Position numbers and translations under genes: made by a program. The notes beneath the pieces were generated by a model, which was not told the DNA's origin, did not search any database, and worked only from the letters and a program-made list of their open reading frames with translations. This document shows positions 9,297 to 18,439 of a stretch of 32,405 nt of DNA, piece by piece (the first letter of the stretch is position 1; every line of letters starts with the position of its first letter). The stretch lies in contig CANRGT010000016.1 of the NCBI GenBank assembly GCA_947630185.1, positions 1 to 32,405 on the forward strand. The letters run 5' to 3'. This DNA is from an uncultured Clostridia bacterium. GTDB lineage: Bacteria > Bacillota > Clostridia > TANB77 > CAG-508.

Positions 9297-9325
9297 TTGT
9301 AAAATAACAAATATTATGATAAAAT
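9297..9325 (+). promoter_or_regulatory. Putative promoter of the 9412 gene
   Basis: TTGTAA (9297-9302), 17 bases and TAAAAT (9320-9325), giving a leader of about 80 bases. Confidence 0.5.
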
Positions 9326-9411
9326 ACCTACATACATACATTTTGCAAGTATTAGGCTTTAAGTTGCAAAGGTATATTAAGAATTTTTACATTATAAAGG
9401 AGGACATTTAT

Positions 9412-10470
9412 ATGCCAAGCAAAACTGTACAAAAAATTTATGAGGAAATTCGGTCAATCACAGATGAGCTCAAAAGGTTAAATACTTCTGAAGAGTTTCT
9501 CGAAGTTGCCAAAAGTGGCAATGCAGATGAACTTAATGAACTTTTTGATTCTTTTAAGCAAAAAAATCCTGAGCTTATTTCTCGTATTTTAGAATTAGGT
9601 GATGATCTTGCTTCCGACATTTACTGGAAAATATTCATAAGTGGTAATGAAGAACCTGACGAAGTAGAAGATTTAATTACATACAATCCAAGGGAAATTG
9701 ACCCTGTTGATTTATGTATTTTATCTTCGATACTTTGTGAGTTAGAAGGTATTTGTATTTTAGGTTCTCTGTTTGAAGATTATGAATGCATTCTAATTTC
9801 TAAGTATCTTACTGAAGCTGGTAAACCTGAGCTTGCTTCTTATGTTCAAAGGTTTAGATTGGTAGGAATGTATTCACTTGTGGCTGTCTACCGGTTTAAC
9901 AATTGGTCAGACAGAGAAATAGCAATGTATTTCTTTAATGAAGTGAAGGAACTATCTGAGGAAATTGGCAAGCTTAATTTACCCATAAGGTACTTACAAA
10001 TTGCAAGTAATCTTGCTAATGAGTTGAAGCTTCCAGAAAATGAAGGTAAATTTAATGAAATTAATGAAAAGATTACAAATGAGTTAAGAGAAGATTTTGA
10101 AAATTTCATGAGCGAAAATGCCCCTAGGCTCAAGAAAAGAATGATAAATTTCTATATGGATTATCATTACTTAGATTCTCCTAAGGTGTTTTCTTCAATT
10201 GGAATACCTTCTCACTTCGGTACTGGTTTCCTTAACTACAATCCTAATCGCATAAACCCGCTAAATTTGCTCTTTCTTTTCATTTTTAGTAATGGGATTA
10301 TTGGAATTATTACTATGTTTGTAGATGTGAGGGATTTTGAGGCACACCTACTTTCTTATTTATTAATGCATCATAAATCTCCATCAACAGAGCAATTGAT
10401 AGCATGTTTAAAAAATAGTTATTTTCCAATTTCGTTTGGGACTTTATTAATGTTATACGCTAAGGATTAA
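9412..10470 (+). CDS. 352-residue protein of unknown function
   Basis: Not recognised. The ATG at 9412 (MPSKTVQKIYEEI) is chosen because it follows AAAGGAGG at 8 bases; the open frame extends upstream to 9286 without such a site. The first two thirds are acidic and helical, with repeat-like hairpins (FDSFKQKNPELISRILELG, ILCELEGICILGSLFEDYE). A hydrophobic stretch, LLFLFIFSNGIIGIITMFV, at about residues 285-305 could be one membrane segment. Two in-frame CGG triplets (9451 and 9892) are read through without a frameshift, unlike in the minus-strand genes. Codons are somewhat richer in C and G than the neighbours. It has its own promoter and terminator. Probably acquired, with no function proposed. 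Confidence 0.7.
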   Translation: MPSKTVQKIYEEIRSITDELKRLNTSEEFLEVAKSGNADELNELFDSFKQKNPELISRILELGDDLASDIYWKIFISGNEEPDEVEDLITYNPREIDPVDLCILSSILCELEGICILGSLFEDYECILISKYLTEAGKPELASYVQRFRLVGMYSLVAVYRFNNWSDREIAMYFFNEVKELSEEIGKLNLPIRYLQIASNLANELKLPENEGKFNEINEKITNELREDFENFMSENAPRLKKRMINFYMDYHYLDSPKVFSSIGIPSHFGTGFLNYNPNRINPLNLLFLFIFSNGIIGIITMFVDVRDFEAHLLSYLLMHHKSPSTEQLIACLKNSYFPISFGTLLMLYAKD

Positions 10471-10514
10471 TCTAAATTAGTGATTATCGAGTTATTCTTA
10501 AAATGCCTAATACG

Positions 10515-10547
10515 AAAATGTGCAGACACAATATCTGCACATTTTTT
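10515..10547 (+). terminator. Rho-independent terminator
   Basis: AAAATGTGCAGA (10515-10526) pairs with TCTGCACATTTT (10534-10545), followed by more T. It ends the 9412 gene and, read backwards, may also end the transporter operon. Confidence 0.9.
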
Positions 10548-10595
10548 ATATTACGAATATCCTCGTTTTTCTTATATTTTCTTTGATATTTTCAA

Positions 10596-11615
10596 TTATT
10601 TTATATTTTGAATTGCTTTTTCTGCAAAGCTATTATTTATTACTTTGTCATAGTCTGCTTCTTTTTCTAATTCTCCCGCTTCCTTCATAACTGTTTGAAG
10701 TAAGTTAAAAGATTCTTGTTTTAATACAGGTGTATCGCTCCAAGCATCAATATCCATATAGCTTTGTATAGATGCTGTAAGCATATCTAAATCTGTATCT
10801 GGGAAGAAGCTTGCAATTGTTTCTGCTATTTCACTTGCAGTATGGCTTTTTACCCATTTTTGTCCTTTATAGATTGCATTTGTAAATCCTTGTATTATGT
10901 CTGGATTTTCTTCAATATAGTTTTTGTTTGCAAAATATGCAGTATAAGGTATTTCGCCTGCTGCTTCACCTACAGATGCTACTATATAGCCTGCGCCTGC
11001 TTTTGCTGTCATAGATGCTGTTGGTTCAAATAGAGTTACATATTCTGCATTACCACCAGCGAATGCGCCTGCCATTAAGTCGAAGCTAATGCTGTCATCT
11101 AATACTAAGTCTTTTTGTGGGTCAAGACCATTTTGTTTTAATACATACTCAAATGTCATGTATGGAACTCCACCTTTTCTACCTGGTATTACAGTTTTTC
11201 CTTTTAAGTCTTGCCAACTAAAATTATCTGTTTTGTCTCTACTTACTAAGAATGAGCCATCTCTTTGTGTCATTTGTGCAAAGACTTGAGCGTAATTTGC
11301 TCTGCCCTCATTATACACATAAATAGATGCTTCTGGTCCTGCAAAGCCAATATCACTTTGACCAGATATTACAGCTGTCATTACCTTATCTGCACCTTGA
11401 CCTGTTGTTAATTCTATGTTTAGACCTTCTTCTGCAAAGAAACCTTTGCTAATTGCCACATATTGTGGTGCATAAAAAACAGAACGAGTTACTTCATTTA
11501 CTTGTATTGTTTTTAATGCTTGAGGCTCATCTTTTTGCTTATTTAATAGTATATAAGTGGTAATTCCTACTGCCACTACAACTATTGCTAATATAACGAT
11601 TAAATACTTTTTCAA
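10596..11615 (-). CDS. ABC transporter substrate-binding protein, SsuA/ThiY-like
   Basis: A 339-residue periplasmic-type binding protein of the NMT1/THI5-SsuA family. An N-terminal hydrophobic anchor (VILAIVVVAVGITTYILL) without a lipobox Cys is followed by the family pattern: YAPQYVAISKGFFAEEGLNI, then the GADKVMTAVISGQSDIGFAG pocket region. Members bind sulfonates, nitrate, taurine or thiamine precursors. The substrate cannot be told here, and no TPP-riboswitch motif was seen upstream. It is the third gene after the ATPase (13381) and permease (12645) on the same strand. Confidence 0.9.
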   Translation of the reverse strand: MKKYLIVILAIVVVAVGITTYILLNKQKDEPQALKTIQVNEVTRSVFYAPQYVAISKGFFAEEGLNIELTTGQGADKVMTAVISGQSDIGFAGPEASIYVYNEGRANYAQVFAQMTQRDGSFLVSRDKTDNFSWQDLKGKTVIPGRKGGVPYMTFEYVLKQNGLDPQKDLVLDDSISFDLMAGAFAGGNAEYVTLFEPTASMTAKAGAGYIVASVGEAAGEIPYTAYFANKNYIEENPDIIQGFTNAIYKGQKWVKSHTASEIAETIASFFPDTDLDMLTASIQSYMDIDAWSDTPVLKQESFNLLQTVMKEAGELEKEADYDKVINNSFAEKAIQNIK

Positions 11616-11831
11616 TGTTATTCCTCCTAAAATTATTTAAAGATTTTAATGTGTTTTTAATGTATAATCATGTCAAAGGAGATTTTGCAATTTTTAAGTA
11701 TTTTGACATGTTATATTTTCTTTTTTCCAACTGTTAAGATACTTATCTTTCTCCCTTAACAGCGTTTTTATCTAATTGCTTACTCTATTGTTATTTAACT
11801 TCTTTATTATTTCGCTTTTATTTATAATAGT

Positions 11832-12645
11832 TTACTTTGCTCTTGAAATCTTTTTCATAACAATTTTCTCTAATAGTACAATGGCTTCATATATTACAGC
11901 TGCTACAATGGCTAGAATAATAACCCCTGTCATAACGAGGTCTAGTTGGAATACCTGACCACCATATACAATTAAATATCCGAAGCCCTGCTTTTGATAC
12001 TAAAAATTCACCTGTAATAACACCTACTAGAGATAAACCGATATTAACTTTTAGAGAGTTAAAAAAGGTTGATATATTAGCAGGAATTACTATTTTGGTT
12101 AATATTTGAAATCTACTAGCATTAAATGTTTGTGCCATTTTTATTAGCTCTTTATCCGTATTTAAGAAACCATTTAAAATTTCTAGAATGGTTACTATAA
12201 GTGAGATTGCGAGTCCCATTGTAATAATAGCTCCCATTCCTGCTCCTACCCATATTATTATTACAGGTCCTAAAGCTACTTTTGGAAGGCTATTTAGTAC
12301 AACTAAAAATGGCTCTGATACTTTCGCTAAAAATTTTGACCACCATAGTAGAATTGCAATGAATACTCCTAATACTACTCCTGATACAAACCCTATTAGT
12401 GTTTCTGTTAGAGTTACACCAAGGTGCATTAAAAGTCCATTAGATGATAAATTTAAAAAGGTATTTAAAATTCTTGATGGTTTGCTTGTAATAAAATCAT
12501 CTATTATTCCTTTGTTTGCAAGTATTTCCCATCCTATTATGAATATAATTAGAATCGAAAGTCTTGTTAAAATAATAGCTATCTTATTTTTTCTTATTTT
12601 TCTTAAGTATTTTCTTCTATCATCCGATATATTTTTCTCATACAT
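11832..12645 (-). CDS. ABC transporter permease, SsuC/ThiX-like, split by one CGG +1 site
   Basis: Inner-membrane permease of the transporter. Several hydrophobic segments are visible, and the EAA-type loop is around residues 160-190 (LIKMAQTFNASRFQILTKIV). The start is taken as ATG 12645, which follows GGAAGGAG and overlaps the ATPase stop; an in-frame ATG at 12675 lies inside the ATPase gene. Straight reading after Leu221 gives non-family sequence ending at 11887. Skipping the C at 11982 (CTT-CGG-A) restores GLGYLIVYGGQVF, then LVMTGVIILAIVAAVIYEA, and stops at 11832, giving 270 residues, the usual length. The restored tail includes the last membrane helix. Confidence 0.85.
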
Positions 12646-13381
12646 GTATATCCAGCTCCTTCCAAATGGTGTCAAAATATTTACTAAATTTAGGACTTTC
12701 TCTGCAATTTAGAGGATCTCTATTTTCCATTTCAAATTCAATTTTGTGTATATTCTTTATAGTTGCTGGTCTTTTGGTAAGAACTATTATCCTGTCTGAC
12801 ATACTTATTGCTTCTGATATATCATGCGTTACAATTAACGCCGTGATATTTTCTTCTTTTAATATATGAAATATGTCATTTGTAACCATAATTCTTGTTT
12901 GATAATCCAATGCTGAAAAAGCTTCATCTAATAGTAAAATTTTTGGGTTGATAGCAAGTGTTCTAATCAAAGCAGCCCTTTGCCTCATTCCTCCGGAAAG
13001 TTGATTTGGATATTTGTCTTTAAATTCATACAGTCCATATTTTTTCAATAATTCTATAACATACTCTTCACTTTCTTTTGTTTTTTTGCGTCTGATTTCC
13101 AAGCCGAACATCACATTGTCATAGATGCTTCTCCATTCTAAAAGGCTATCTTTTTGTAGCATATATCCTAGTCCGCCTGTTATTGTTATTTCACCTTCTG
13201 TTTTTGGTTCTAAGCCTGCAATTATTGAAAGTAATGTAGATTTTCCACATCCACTTGGTCCAATAATGCTGACAAACTCTCCTTCGTTTACATCAAAGCT
13301 AATATTTGTTAGTGCTTCTATCTCCCCATTTTTTGCTTGGTACTTTTTGCTTACATTTTTTAGTTCTAATACTTTTTTCAT
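12638..13381 (-). CDS. ABC transporter ATP-binding protein, SsuB/ThiZ-like
   Basis: A 247-residue ATPase. It shows Walker A GPSGCGKST, a Q-loop in LGYMLQKDSLLEW, the signature LSGGMRQR, Walker B ILLLDEAF and the H-loop His in LIVTHDISEA. It resembles the ATPases of sulfonate, nitrate or thiamine-precursor importers. The ATG follows GGAGG. It is the first gene of the three-gene transporter operon, and its 3' end overlaps the permease start. Confidence 0.93.
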   Translation of the reverse strand: MKKVLELKNVSKKYQAKNGEIEALTNISFDVNEGEFVSIIGPSGCGKSTLLSIIAGLEPKTEGEITITGGLGYMLQKDSLLEWRSIYDNVMFGLEIRRKKTKESEEYVIELLKKYGLYEFKDKYPNQLSGGMRQRAALIRTLAINPKILLLDEAFSALDYQTRIMVTNDIFHILKEENITALIVTHDISEAISMSDRIIVLTKRPATIKNIHKIEFEMENRDPLNCRESPKFSKYFDTIWKELDIHV

Positions 13382-13449
13382 AAGTACCTCCTAACTTAAA
13401 TTTATCATAATATAGTTTATGAAAGTGTACATAATTGTGTGTCAATAAG

Positions 13450-13550
13450 TTATCTAATTCTAAGCATTTGGCTAATTTTAAGCATTTTACTTAGTTGTTG
13501 TATTTTATTTTTAGTACTTACCTGATTCTAAGCATTTGACCAGGATAGAT
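13450..13550 (-). repeat. Repeated 3' end of the lysozyme gene
   Basis: The last codons of the lysozyme (around AAATGCTTAGAATCAG) recur twice within 80 bases past its stop, as AAATGCTTAAAATTAG and AAATGCTTAGAATTAG. They look like remnants of a duplicated LysM end. Confidence 0.5.
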
Positions 13551-14798
13551 TAGATTTGGATTTTTAATGCTTTTATTTAGTTTAACTATACTTGCTACTG
13601 TAGTATTAAACATTTGAGCTATTTCTGAAAGTGTATCTCCTGGTAATACTTCATAAATTTTGTGTCCACAATCATATCTACAATGCATTGGTATAATAAG
13701 CTTTTGACCTGTATAAATTAAGTTTACATTAGAAATATTATTGTCTTTTGCTATTTTTTGTACTGTTGTATCAAATCTTTGAGCTATTTCTGAAAGCGTA
13801 TCTCCTCTTTTTACTGTATATACTTCTGTATCAATTGGAAGACTACTATTATTTACTGGTACTATTAGCTTATTACCTGTATAAATCAAGTTTGGATTTT
13901 TAATATTATTTAGTTCTACAAGTTTTGCTACTGTTGTATTATATTTAACTGCAAGAGCTGATAAAGTATCTCCTCTCTTTATTGTAATTGTAGTAGTTTT
14001 TTGTGGTGTATCTGGATTATCTGGCTTACTTGGTTTATCTGGTTTGCTTGGCATATCCGGATCATCTGGCATAGGTTCAGTTGGTTTTGGAATTTCTGAA
14101 GTATTAGAAAGCAATATTCCTTTTGTAAATTGGTTCCTATCTACATAATTGGAAATCCCGCTTACATCACCCATATCTGTATATTGCCATCCTACCCATG
14201 TTTGCCAGTTTCCATTGTTCTCTGGAACTCGTACACCATACTGTGCAACCCATAATGGATATTTAGTAATTTCACCTGTCCATGTGTTATTTGCCGTAGA
14301 AGCATTGCTATATAAAACCATTTCTAAACCTGTTAATTCTTCTACTTTTCGCATGAAGGTTAAACCTATTTTATTTATTTCTGTTTTGCTTAAAGAGCCA
14401 AAACTCTCAAAATCCATTGCAAGCCTGCAATCTGGAACTTTGTTTGCTATTACAGAAACAAAGAAAATTGCTTCTCTTACTGCCTGGGTTTCTGTTCTTG
14501 CTGTTACATAATGATAAAATCCTACTTTTAATCCATTTGCTTTTGCTTCTTTATAATTTCTTTCAAACTTGCTATCTATATAATTAGGTCCTTCACTCGT
14601 TTTCATATATACAATGTCTATTCCTGCTTTTTTCACTTTTGCATAGTCAATGTTGCCTTGATATCCACTAACATCAATGCCTTGATAAATTACATCATCA
14701 GATGGTCCAAATGCAAAAATTATAGTTGGCATAACATAAGAAAACATTAGAAATAAAATTAAAAATACACTTAATTTCTTTATTCCATTTTTGAACAT
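13518..14798 (-). CDS. Secreted GH25 lysozyme with three LysM domains
   Basis: A cell-wall muramidase that cleaves the MurNAc-GlcNAc bond. There is a signal peptide at about residues 1-29 ([20 protein letters not shown]). The GH25 barrel, residues 35-215, has the hallmark [14 protein letters not shown], and [10 protein letters not shown] supplies catalytic acids. A Pro/Asp/Lys-rich linker ([13 protein letters not shown]) leads to three LysM peptidoglycan-binding repeats, each with a GDTLS motif. The 426 residues look complete. The ribosome binding site AAAGGAG lies inside a 15-bp hairpin (see 14802-14853). Its likely role is wall remodelling, with autolysin or bacteriocin-like use possible. 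Confidence 0.93.
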   Translation of the reverse strand: MFKNGIKKLSVFLILFLMFSYVMPTIIFAFGPSDDVIYQGIDVSGYQGNIDYAKVKKAGIDIVYMKTSEGPNYIDSKFERNYKEAKANGLKVGFYHYVTARTETQAVREAIFFVSVIANKVPDCRLAMDFESFGSLSKTEINKIGLTFMRKVEELTGLEMVLYSNASTANNTWTGEITKYPLWVAQYGVRVPENNGNWQTWVGWQYTDMGDVSGISNYVDRNQFTKGILLSNTSEIPKPTEPMPDDPDMPSKPDKPSKPDNPDTPQKTTTITIKRGDTLSALAVKYNTTVAKLVELNNIKNPNLIYTGNKLIVPVNNSSLPIDTEVYTVKRGDTLSEIAQRFDTTVQKIAKDNNISNVNLIYTGQKLIIPMHCRYDCGHKIYEVLPGDTLSEIAQMFNTTVASIVKLNKSIKNPNLIYPGQMLRIR

Positions 14799-14801
14799 GT
14801 T

Positions 14802-14853
14802 AAAAAAACTCCTTTCTTTTTAGTTTACTATATTTTATGAAAAGAGTTTTTTT
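14802..14853 (-). promoter_or_regulatory. Hairpin covering the lysozyme ribosome binding site
   Basis: Minus-strand AAAAAAACTCTTTTC (14839-14853) pairs over 15 positions, with one G-U wobble, with GAAAGGAGTTTTTTT (14802-14816). The AAAGGAG site of the lysozyme gene is completely inside the stem. Translation could be blocked until the stem melts, or the structure may be a weak attenuator because a T-run forms its 3' side. Confidence 0.6.
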
Positions 14854-14963
14854 ATGTTATTATTTTGGTTTTAGTTTTATTTTAGAATATTTTAAAACTT
14901 TATTTACTGTAATTATAGTTTATTTTTATTCGAGTTTGTTTTAATAAGACTTTTATAGTGGCA

Positions 14964-15317
14964 CTACATTATTTGCTTAATATGATTTACACAAAATCCT
15001 TCTTTGCTTTTATATACTTCTACAACATCAAACCTAACATAACTATTTTCTAAATGATGCAAGTACAAATAATATTTACTAGAATTCCAAATATGTTTTT
15101 GTTTATATTCTGTTACAGCTTCTATGGGCCTTCCATAATTAAAGTTTTGCCTTGTTTTTACTTCAATAAATATAAATTCTTCTTTATCTTTTGCAATAAT
15201 ATCTATTTCGCCCTGCTTGCATTTAAAATTCCTATCAATTATTTTGTAACCTAGTTTGCTTAGGTATTCTGCCACAAAATCTTCTCCCTGCTTTCCAGTT
15301 TCGTGCCTTTCATACAT
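14964..15317 (-). CDS. yraN: UPF0102 (YraN) nuclease-like protein
   Basis: 117 residues, full length for UPF0102. It has the Holliday-junction-resolvase-like PD-(D/E)XK core: GKQGEDFVAEYL, then KQGEIDIIAKD and FIEVKTRQN with the Glu-x-Lys. The cellular role is not settled; it is often found near dprA, as here. It starts at ATG with a GGTAGAGG-like site. It follows dprA and comM in the same direction. Confidence 0.9.
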   Translation of the reverse strand: MYERHETGKQGEDFVAEYLSKLGYKIIDRNFKCKQGEIDIIAKDKEEFIFIEVKTRQNFNYGRPIEAVTEYKQKHIWNSSKYYLYLHHLENSYVRFDVVEVYKSKEGFCVNHIKQIM

Positions 15318-15443
15318 TGTTTTTACCTCTACCTTTATAAATGTTAGTTTTTCCTATTTCACTTACCCATCATATGTTGTTCTTTCTCGTTACTTTTTTG
15401 TATTTTATTCTTTCTATCTTATCTAGCTATCATACTTCATTCT

Positions 15444-16292
15444 TTACGTTATTTTTACAAATCTGTTTCCTGCTACATGTTTAATTAAGCATTCTAATTC
15501 TAACATACATAGAGCTTCTTCTATTTCTGCTAAAGGCTTATGGGTAAGCTTTGATAATTCATCTGCTGAAATTGGAAGCATTCCAATTAATTCATAAATG
15601 TCTTCATATTCTTTTGCTGTTTTAATAGCTTCCTCCTCACCTATATTGTAGAAATCTAAAATATCTTTTGGGCAAGTAACCAAATTTGCTCCATTTTTAA
15701 TGAAATAATTGCCACTATATCCTGTTGGCTCATCTAATTTATTTGGTATGCAAAAGACCTGTTTTCCTTGCTTTATAGCATATCTTGCAGTTATAGTGCT
15801 TCCGCTTCTATACCTTGCCTCTACAAGCAAAACACCCATTGCTAGCCCGCTAATAATTCTATTTCTTTTAGGAAAGTTTTGCTTATATGCTGGCGTGTCT
15901 GGAGAATATTCTGTTACAATGCAACCTCCATTTTCAATAATTTGTTTATATAAATATGTATTTTCCTTTGGAAATATATTGTTAAATCCGCCTCCCAAAA
16001 CTGCAATAGTTCTCCCCTTTTCCTTCATTGAATAAATGTGTGCTACAGTATCAATTCCAACTGCCATACCACTTACAATTGTTATCCCTTCTTTCGCTAT
16101 TCTTTTTGCAAATATGCTTGCATATTTTTTCCCATAGTCAGTTAAATTTCTTGTTCCTACAATCGCAATAGAATCATGCAAAAGTAAATCACAATTTCCT
16201 TCAACATAAAGCTGTTTTGGTGCATCTGGCACATCAAGTAATTTTAAAGGGTATCTTTTATCATTTTGATTTATAATTTCTATTTTTATCAG
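15444..16292 (-). CDS. dprA: DNA-processing protein DprA, short form, start codon unclear
   Basis: Binds incoming single-stranded DNA and loads RecA during transformation. The Rossmann-type core is intact: VEGNCDLLLHDSIAIVGTRN, SGMAVGIDTVAH, VLGGGFNNIFP and SGLAMGVLLVEA. A C-terminal winged-helix-like tail (LSKLTHKPLAEIEEAL) follows. Homology continues upstream of the first GTG (16232) into NQNDKRYPLKLLDVPDAPK, but no ATG, GTG or TTG lies in frame before the upstream stop. The real start may be a CTG or ATA codon near 16281-16292, next to an AGAGAGG site. The N-terminal SAM-like domain of longer DprA proteins is absent. Confidence 0.85.
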   Translation of the reverse strand: MIKIEIINQNDKRYPLKLLDVPDAPKQLYVEGNCDLLLHDSIAIVGTRNLTDYGKKYASIFAKRIAKEGITIVSGMAVGIDTVAHIYSMKEKGRTIAVLGGGFNNIFPKENTYLYKQIIENGGCIVTEYSPDTPAYKQNFPKRNRIISGLAMGVLLVEARYRSGSTITARYAIKQGKQVFCIPNKLDEPTGYSGNYFIKNGANLVTCPKDILDFYNIGEEEAIKTAKEYEDIYELIGMLPISADELSKLTHKPLAEIEEALCMLELECLIKHVAGNRFVKIT

Positions 16293-16316
16293 TCCTCTCT
16301 GATTTTTATAATTTAA

Positions 16317-16379
16317 ATTTTATATTCTTTACGTTTTTTATAATTCAAAAATTTTATATTCTTTATGTTTTTTATAATT
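16317..16379. repeat. Two direct 29-nt repeats between comM and dprA
   Basis: Copies at 16317-16345 and 16351-16379 differ at one position (ACG or ATG in the middle) and have a 34-base period. A partial third copy may precede them. Confidence 0.7.
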
Positions 16380-16469
16380 ATAAATAATTTTAAACTTTTA
16401 TTTAAAGATTCTTAATATTTTTAAAATGTATGTTACTAAGTTCAGTAATTATTAAATATTATTATAGAT

Positions 16470-18007
16470 TTAATTTTTCCAATATTTTTTGTCTAAACTT
16501 CTATATTGTATGGCTTCTGCTATATGAACCTTTTTTATTTGTTCACTTCCTTCTAAGTCTGCAATTGTTCGTGCTACCTTTAAAATTCTACCGTAAGCTC
16601 TGGCACTAAGCCCCAATTTATTAAAAGCTTTCTCTAATAAAGCTTTACTATCTTCCTCCAATTTGCAATATTTTGAAATTAGTTTAGGAGTTAAGCTTGA
16701 ATTTGCATATATATTTTCTTTTTTGTAGCGCTCTATCTGTATTTGTTTTGCTCTGTTTACACGTTCTTTTATTTGACTAGAAGTTTCTAGTAGTTCTTCA
16801 TTACCTAATTTTTCATATTTCACTAGACTTACCTCTATTTGAATATCTATTCTATCTAAAAGTGGACCACTTATTTTTCCCATATATTTAGAAATTGCTT
16901 GTGGTGTGCAAGTACATTCTTTATCACTCGAACCATAGTAACCACAAGGACATGGATTCATTGATGCTACAAACATAAAATCACAAGGATATGTAAGGCT
17001 TGAATTAAGCCTACTAATGGTTACAGATTTGTCCTCTAATGGACCTCTTAATACTTCTAATGTGTGCTGATTAAATTCTGGAAGTTCGTCTAAGAATAAC
17101 ACACCATAGTGTGCTAGGCTAATTTCACCTGGTTTTGGAATAATTCCACCTCCAACTAATGAGGTGGCTGAAATTGTATGATGTGGAGAACGAAAAGGTC
17201 TTGTTGTAATTATTGGTGTATCTGGCTTTAATGTACCTGAAATACTGTGAATTTTAGTTATCTCTAAAGCTTCTTCAAAGCTTAAATCCGGCAAAATTGA
17301 AGGAATTCTTCTAGCAAGCATTGTTTTTCCGTGAGCCGTGGGCTTCCTATTAATAAACAATTATGGCTACCAGCTGCTGCAACCTCTATTGCTCTTTTTA
17401 CACTCTCTTGACCTTTCACTTCTGAAAAATCTAACAAATAATTATTGCCTTCTCGTAAGCATTGTTCCCAGTCAGTAGTAGTATTTTTTATTTTTACATC
17501 TCCATTTAAGTAATGCACCACTTCTTCTAAATCATATGCACCTAAAATTTCTATTCCTTTTATAATTGAAGCTTCCTTCGCATTTGCATTAGGTAAAATC
17601 ACCTTTTTAATTCCAAGCTTTTTCGCCTCTATACATATTGGAAGTGCACCATTTATCGGATTTAAATTTCCATTTAGAGATAGTTCACCTATAAGTATAG
17701 TATCTCCTAAATCCTTTCCGTAGATTACATCCAAACTTTTTAAAATGCCAACTGCCATCGGCAAATCATAAATTGAGCCCTCCTTTTTAACATTTGCTGG
17801 TGCTAAATTTACTACTATTTTTCTGCTTAAAAGTTCATAACCCGAATTTTTAATTGCGGTTCTAACTCTTTCTTTTGCTTCTTTAATGCTTGTATCAGGT
17901 AAACCCACAATATCCCATGATGGCATACCACTAGATACATCAACTTGTACGTCGATTAAAAAGCCTTCTAATCCATGTAAGGCTATACTTTTTGTAATTG
18001 ATAACAT
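16470..18007 (-). CDS. comM: ComM/YifB family AAA+ Mg-chelatase-like protein, Walker A crossed by two CGG +1 sites
   Basis: ComM is a hexameric helicase aiding branch migration when transformed DNA is integrated. The N-terminal Lon-like domain (MLSITKSIALHGLEGFLI, then ANVKKEGSIYDLPMAVGIL) lies in one frame (18007-17282). The AAA+ and C-terminal part (ARRIPSILPDLSFEEALE, VLFLDELPEF, SMNPCPCGYYG) lies in another. Between them GSPGSGKT is written with an extra C before two of its glycines (plus-strand ccg at 17336-17338 and 17329-17331). Two +1 shifts restore the Walker A (residues 221-228) and give 511 residues, the family length. Without them no ATP-binding protein is made. It is the first gene of the comM-dprA-yraN cluster. 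Confidence 0.87.
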
Positions 18008-18017
18008 TTTTTATTTT

Positions 18018-18060
18018 GTATGATATACTTAAAATAATTTAAATTATCATACACTCCTTT
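18018..18060 (-). promoter_or_regulatory. Ribosome binding site bridged by a hairpin ahead of comM
   Basis: AAAGGAGT (18053-18060) is the only good ribosome binding site but lies 45 bases from the comM ATG. GTATGATA (18018-18025) and TATCATAC (18045-18052) form an 8-bp stem between them. Folding would bring the site to about 10 bases from the ATG. Directly after the site there is also a tiny ORF of ATG plus two codons and a stop. Confidence 0.5.
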
Positions 18061-18439
18061 CTGCAATTTTTTAATTAATTTTGGGAATTTTTTTAGAATT
18101 GTTAATTGGTTTTTAGATTAGTTATTTAAAATTGATTTTAAATTATTTGTTTTACTTAATTTTTTTCGACTTGATTTTAAATTTTTCAACTTAACTTTAA
18201 ATTTTTTTGACTTAATTTTAAATTTGCTAATTAATCTTTAGATTTTTGAATAAAAAAATTGAATATTGAAAATAACTGATATAAATATATAACATCTTAC
18301 TACATTTTGCAAGTGTTTTTCCTATTTTTGGAAAATTTTTATAATTTTTTCTTAATATTTTTAAAACTTTTTAAATTTTTTTGCATTAAAGACATGTTTC
18401 TACAACATTCGACATTTTAAAGTGCTATAATTATGTTAA
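18061..18439. other. AT-rich spacer with decayed tandem repeats
   Basis: About 380 bases without a gene. Around 18155-18230 a roughly 21-base unit of the type CTTAATTTTAAATTTTT recurs four times imperfectly. A TATAAT at 18426-18431 points towards the structured element that begins at 18440. Confidence 0.45.

Noticed and set aside
12188-12712. Plus-strand ORF of 174 codons opposite the permease and ATPase
   Set aside because: Overlaps two well-identified genes and has no signals of its own.
13382-13517. TPP riboswitch upstream of the ABC transporter
   Set aside because: No CTGAGA-type core or supporting helices were found, so the thiamine-precursor substrate is not supported.
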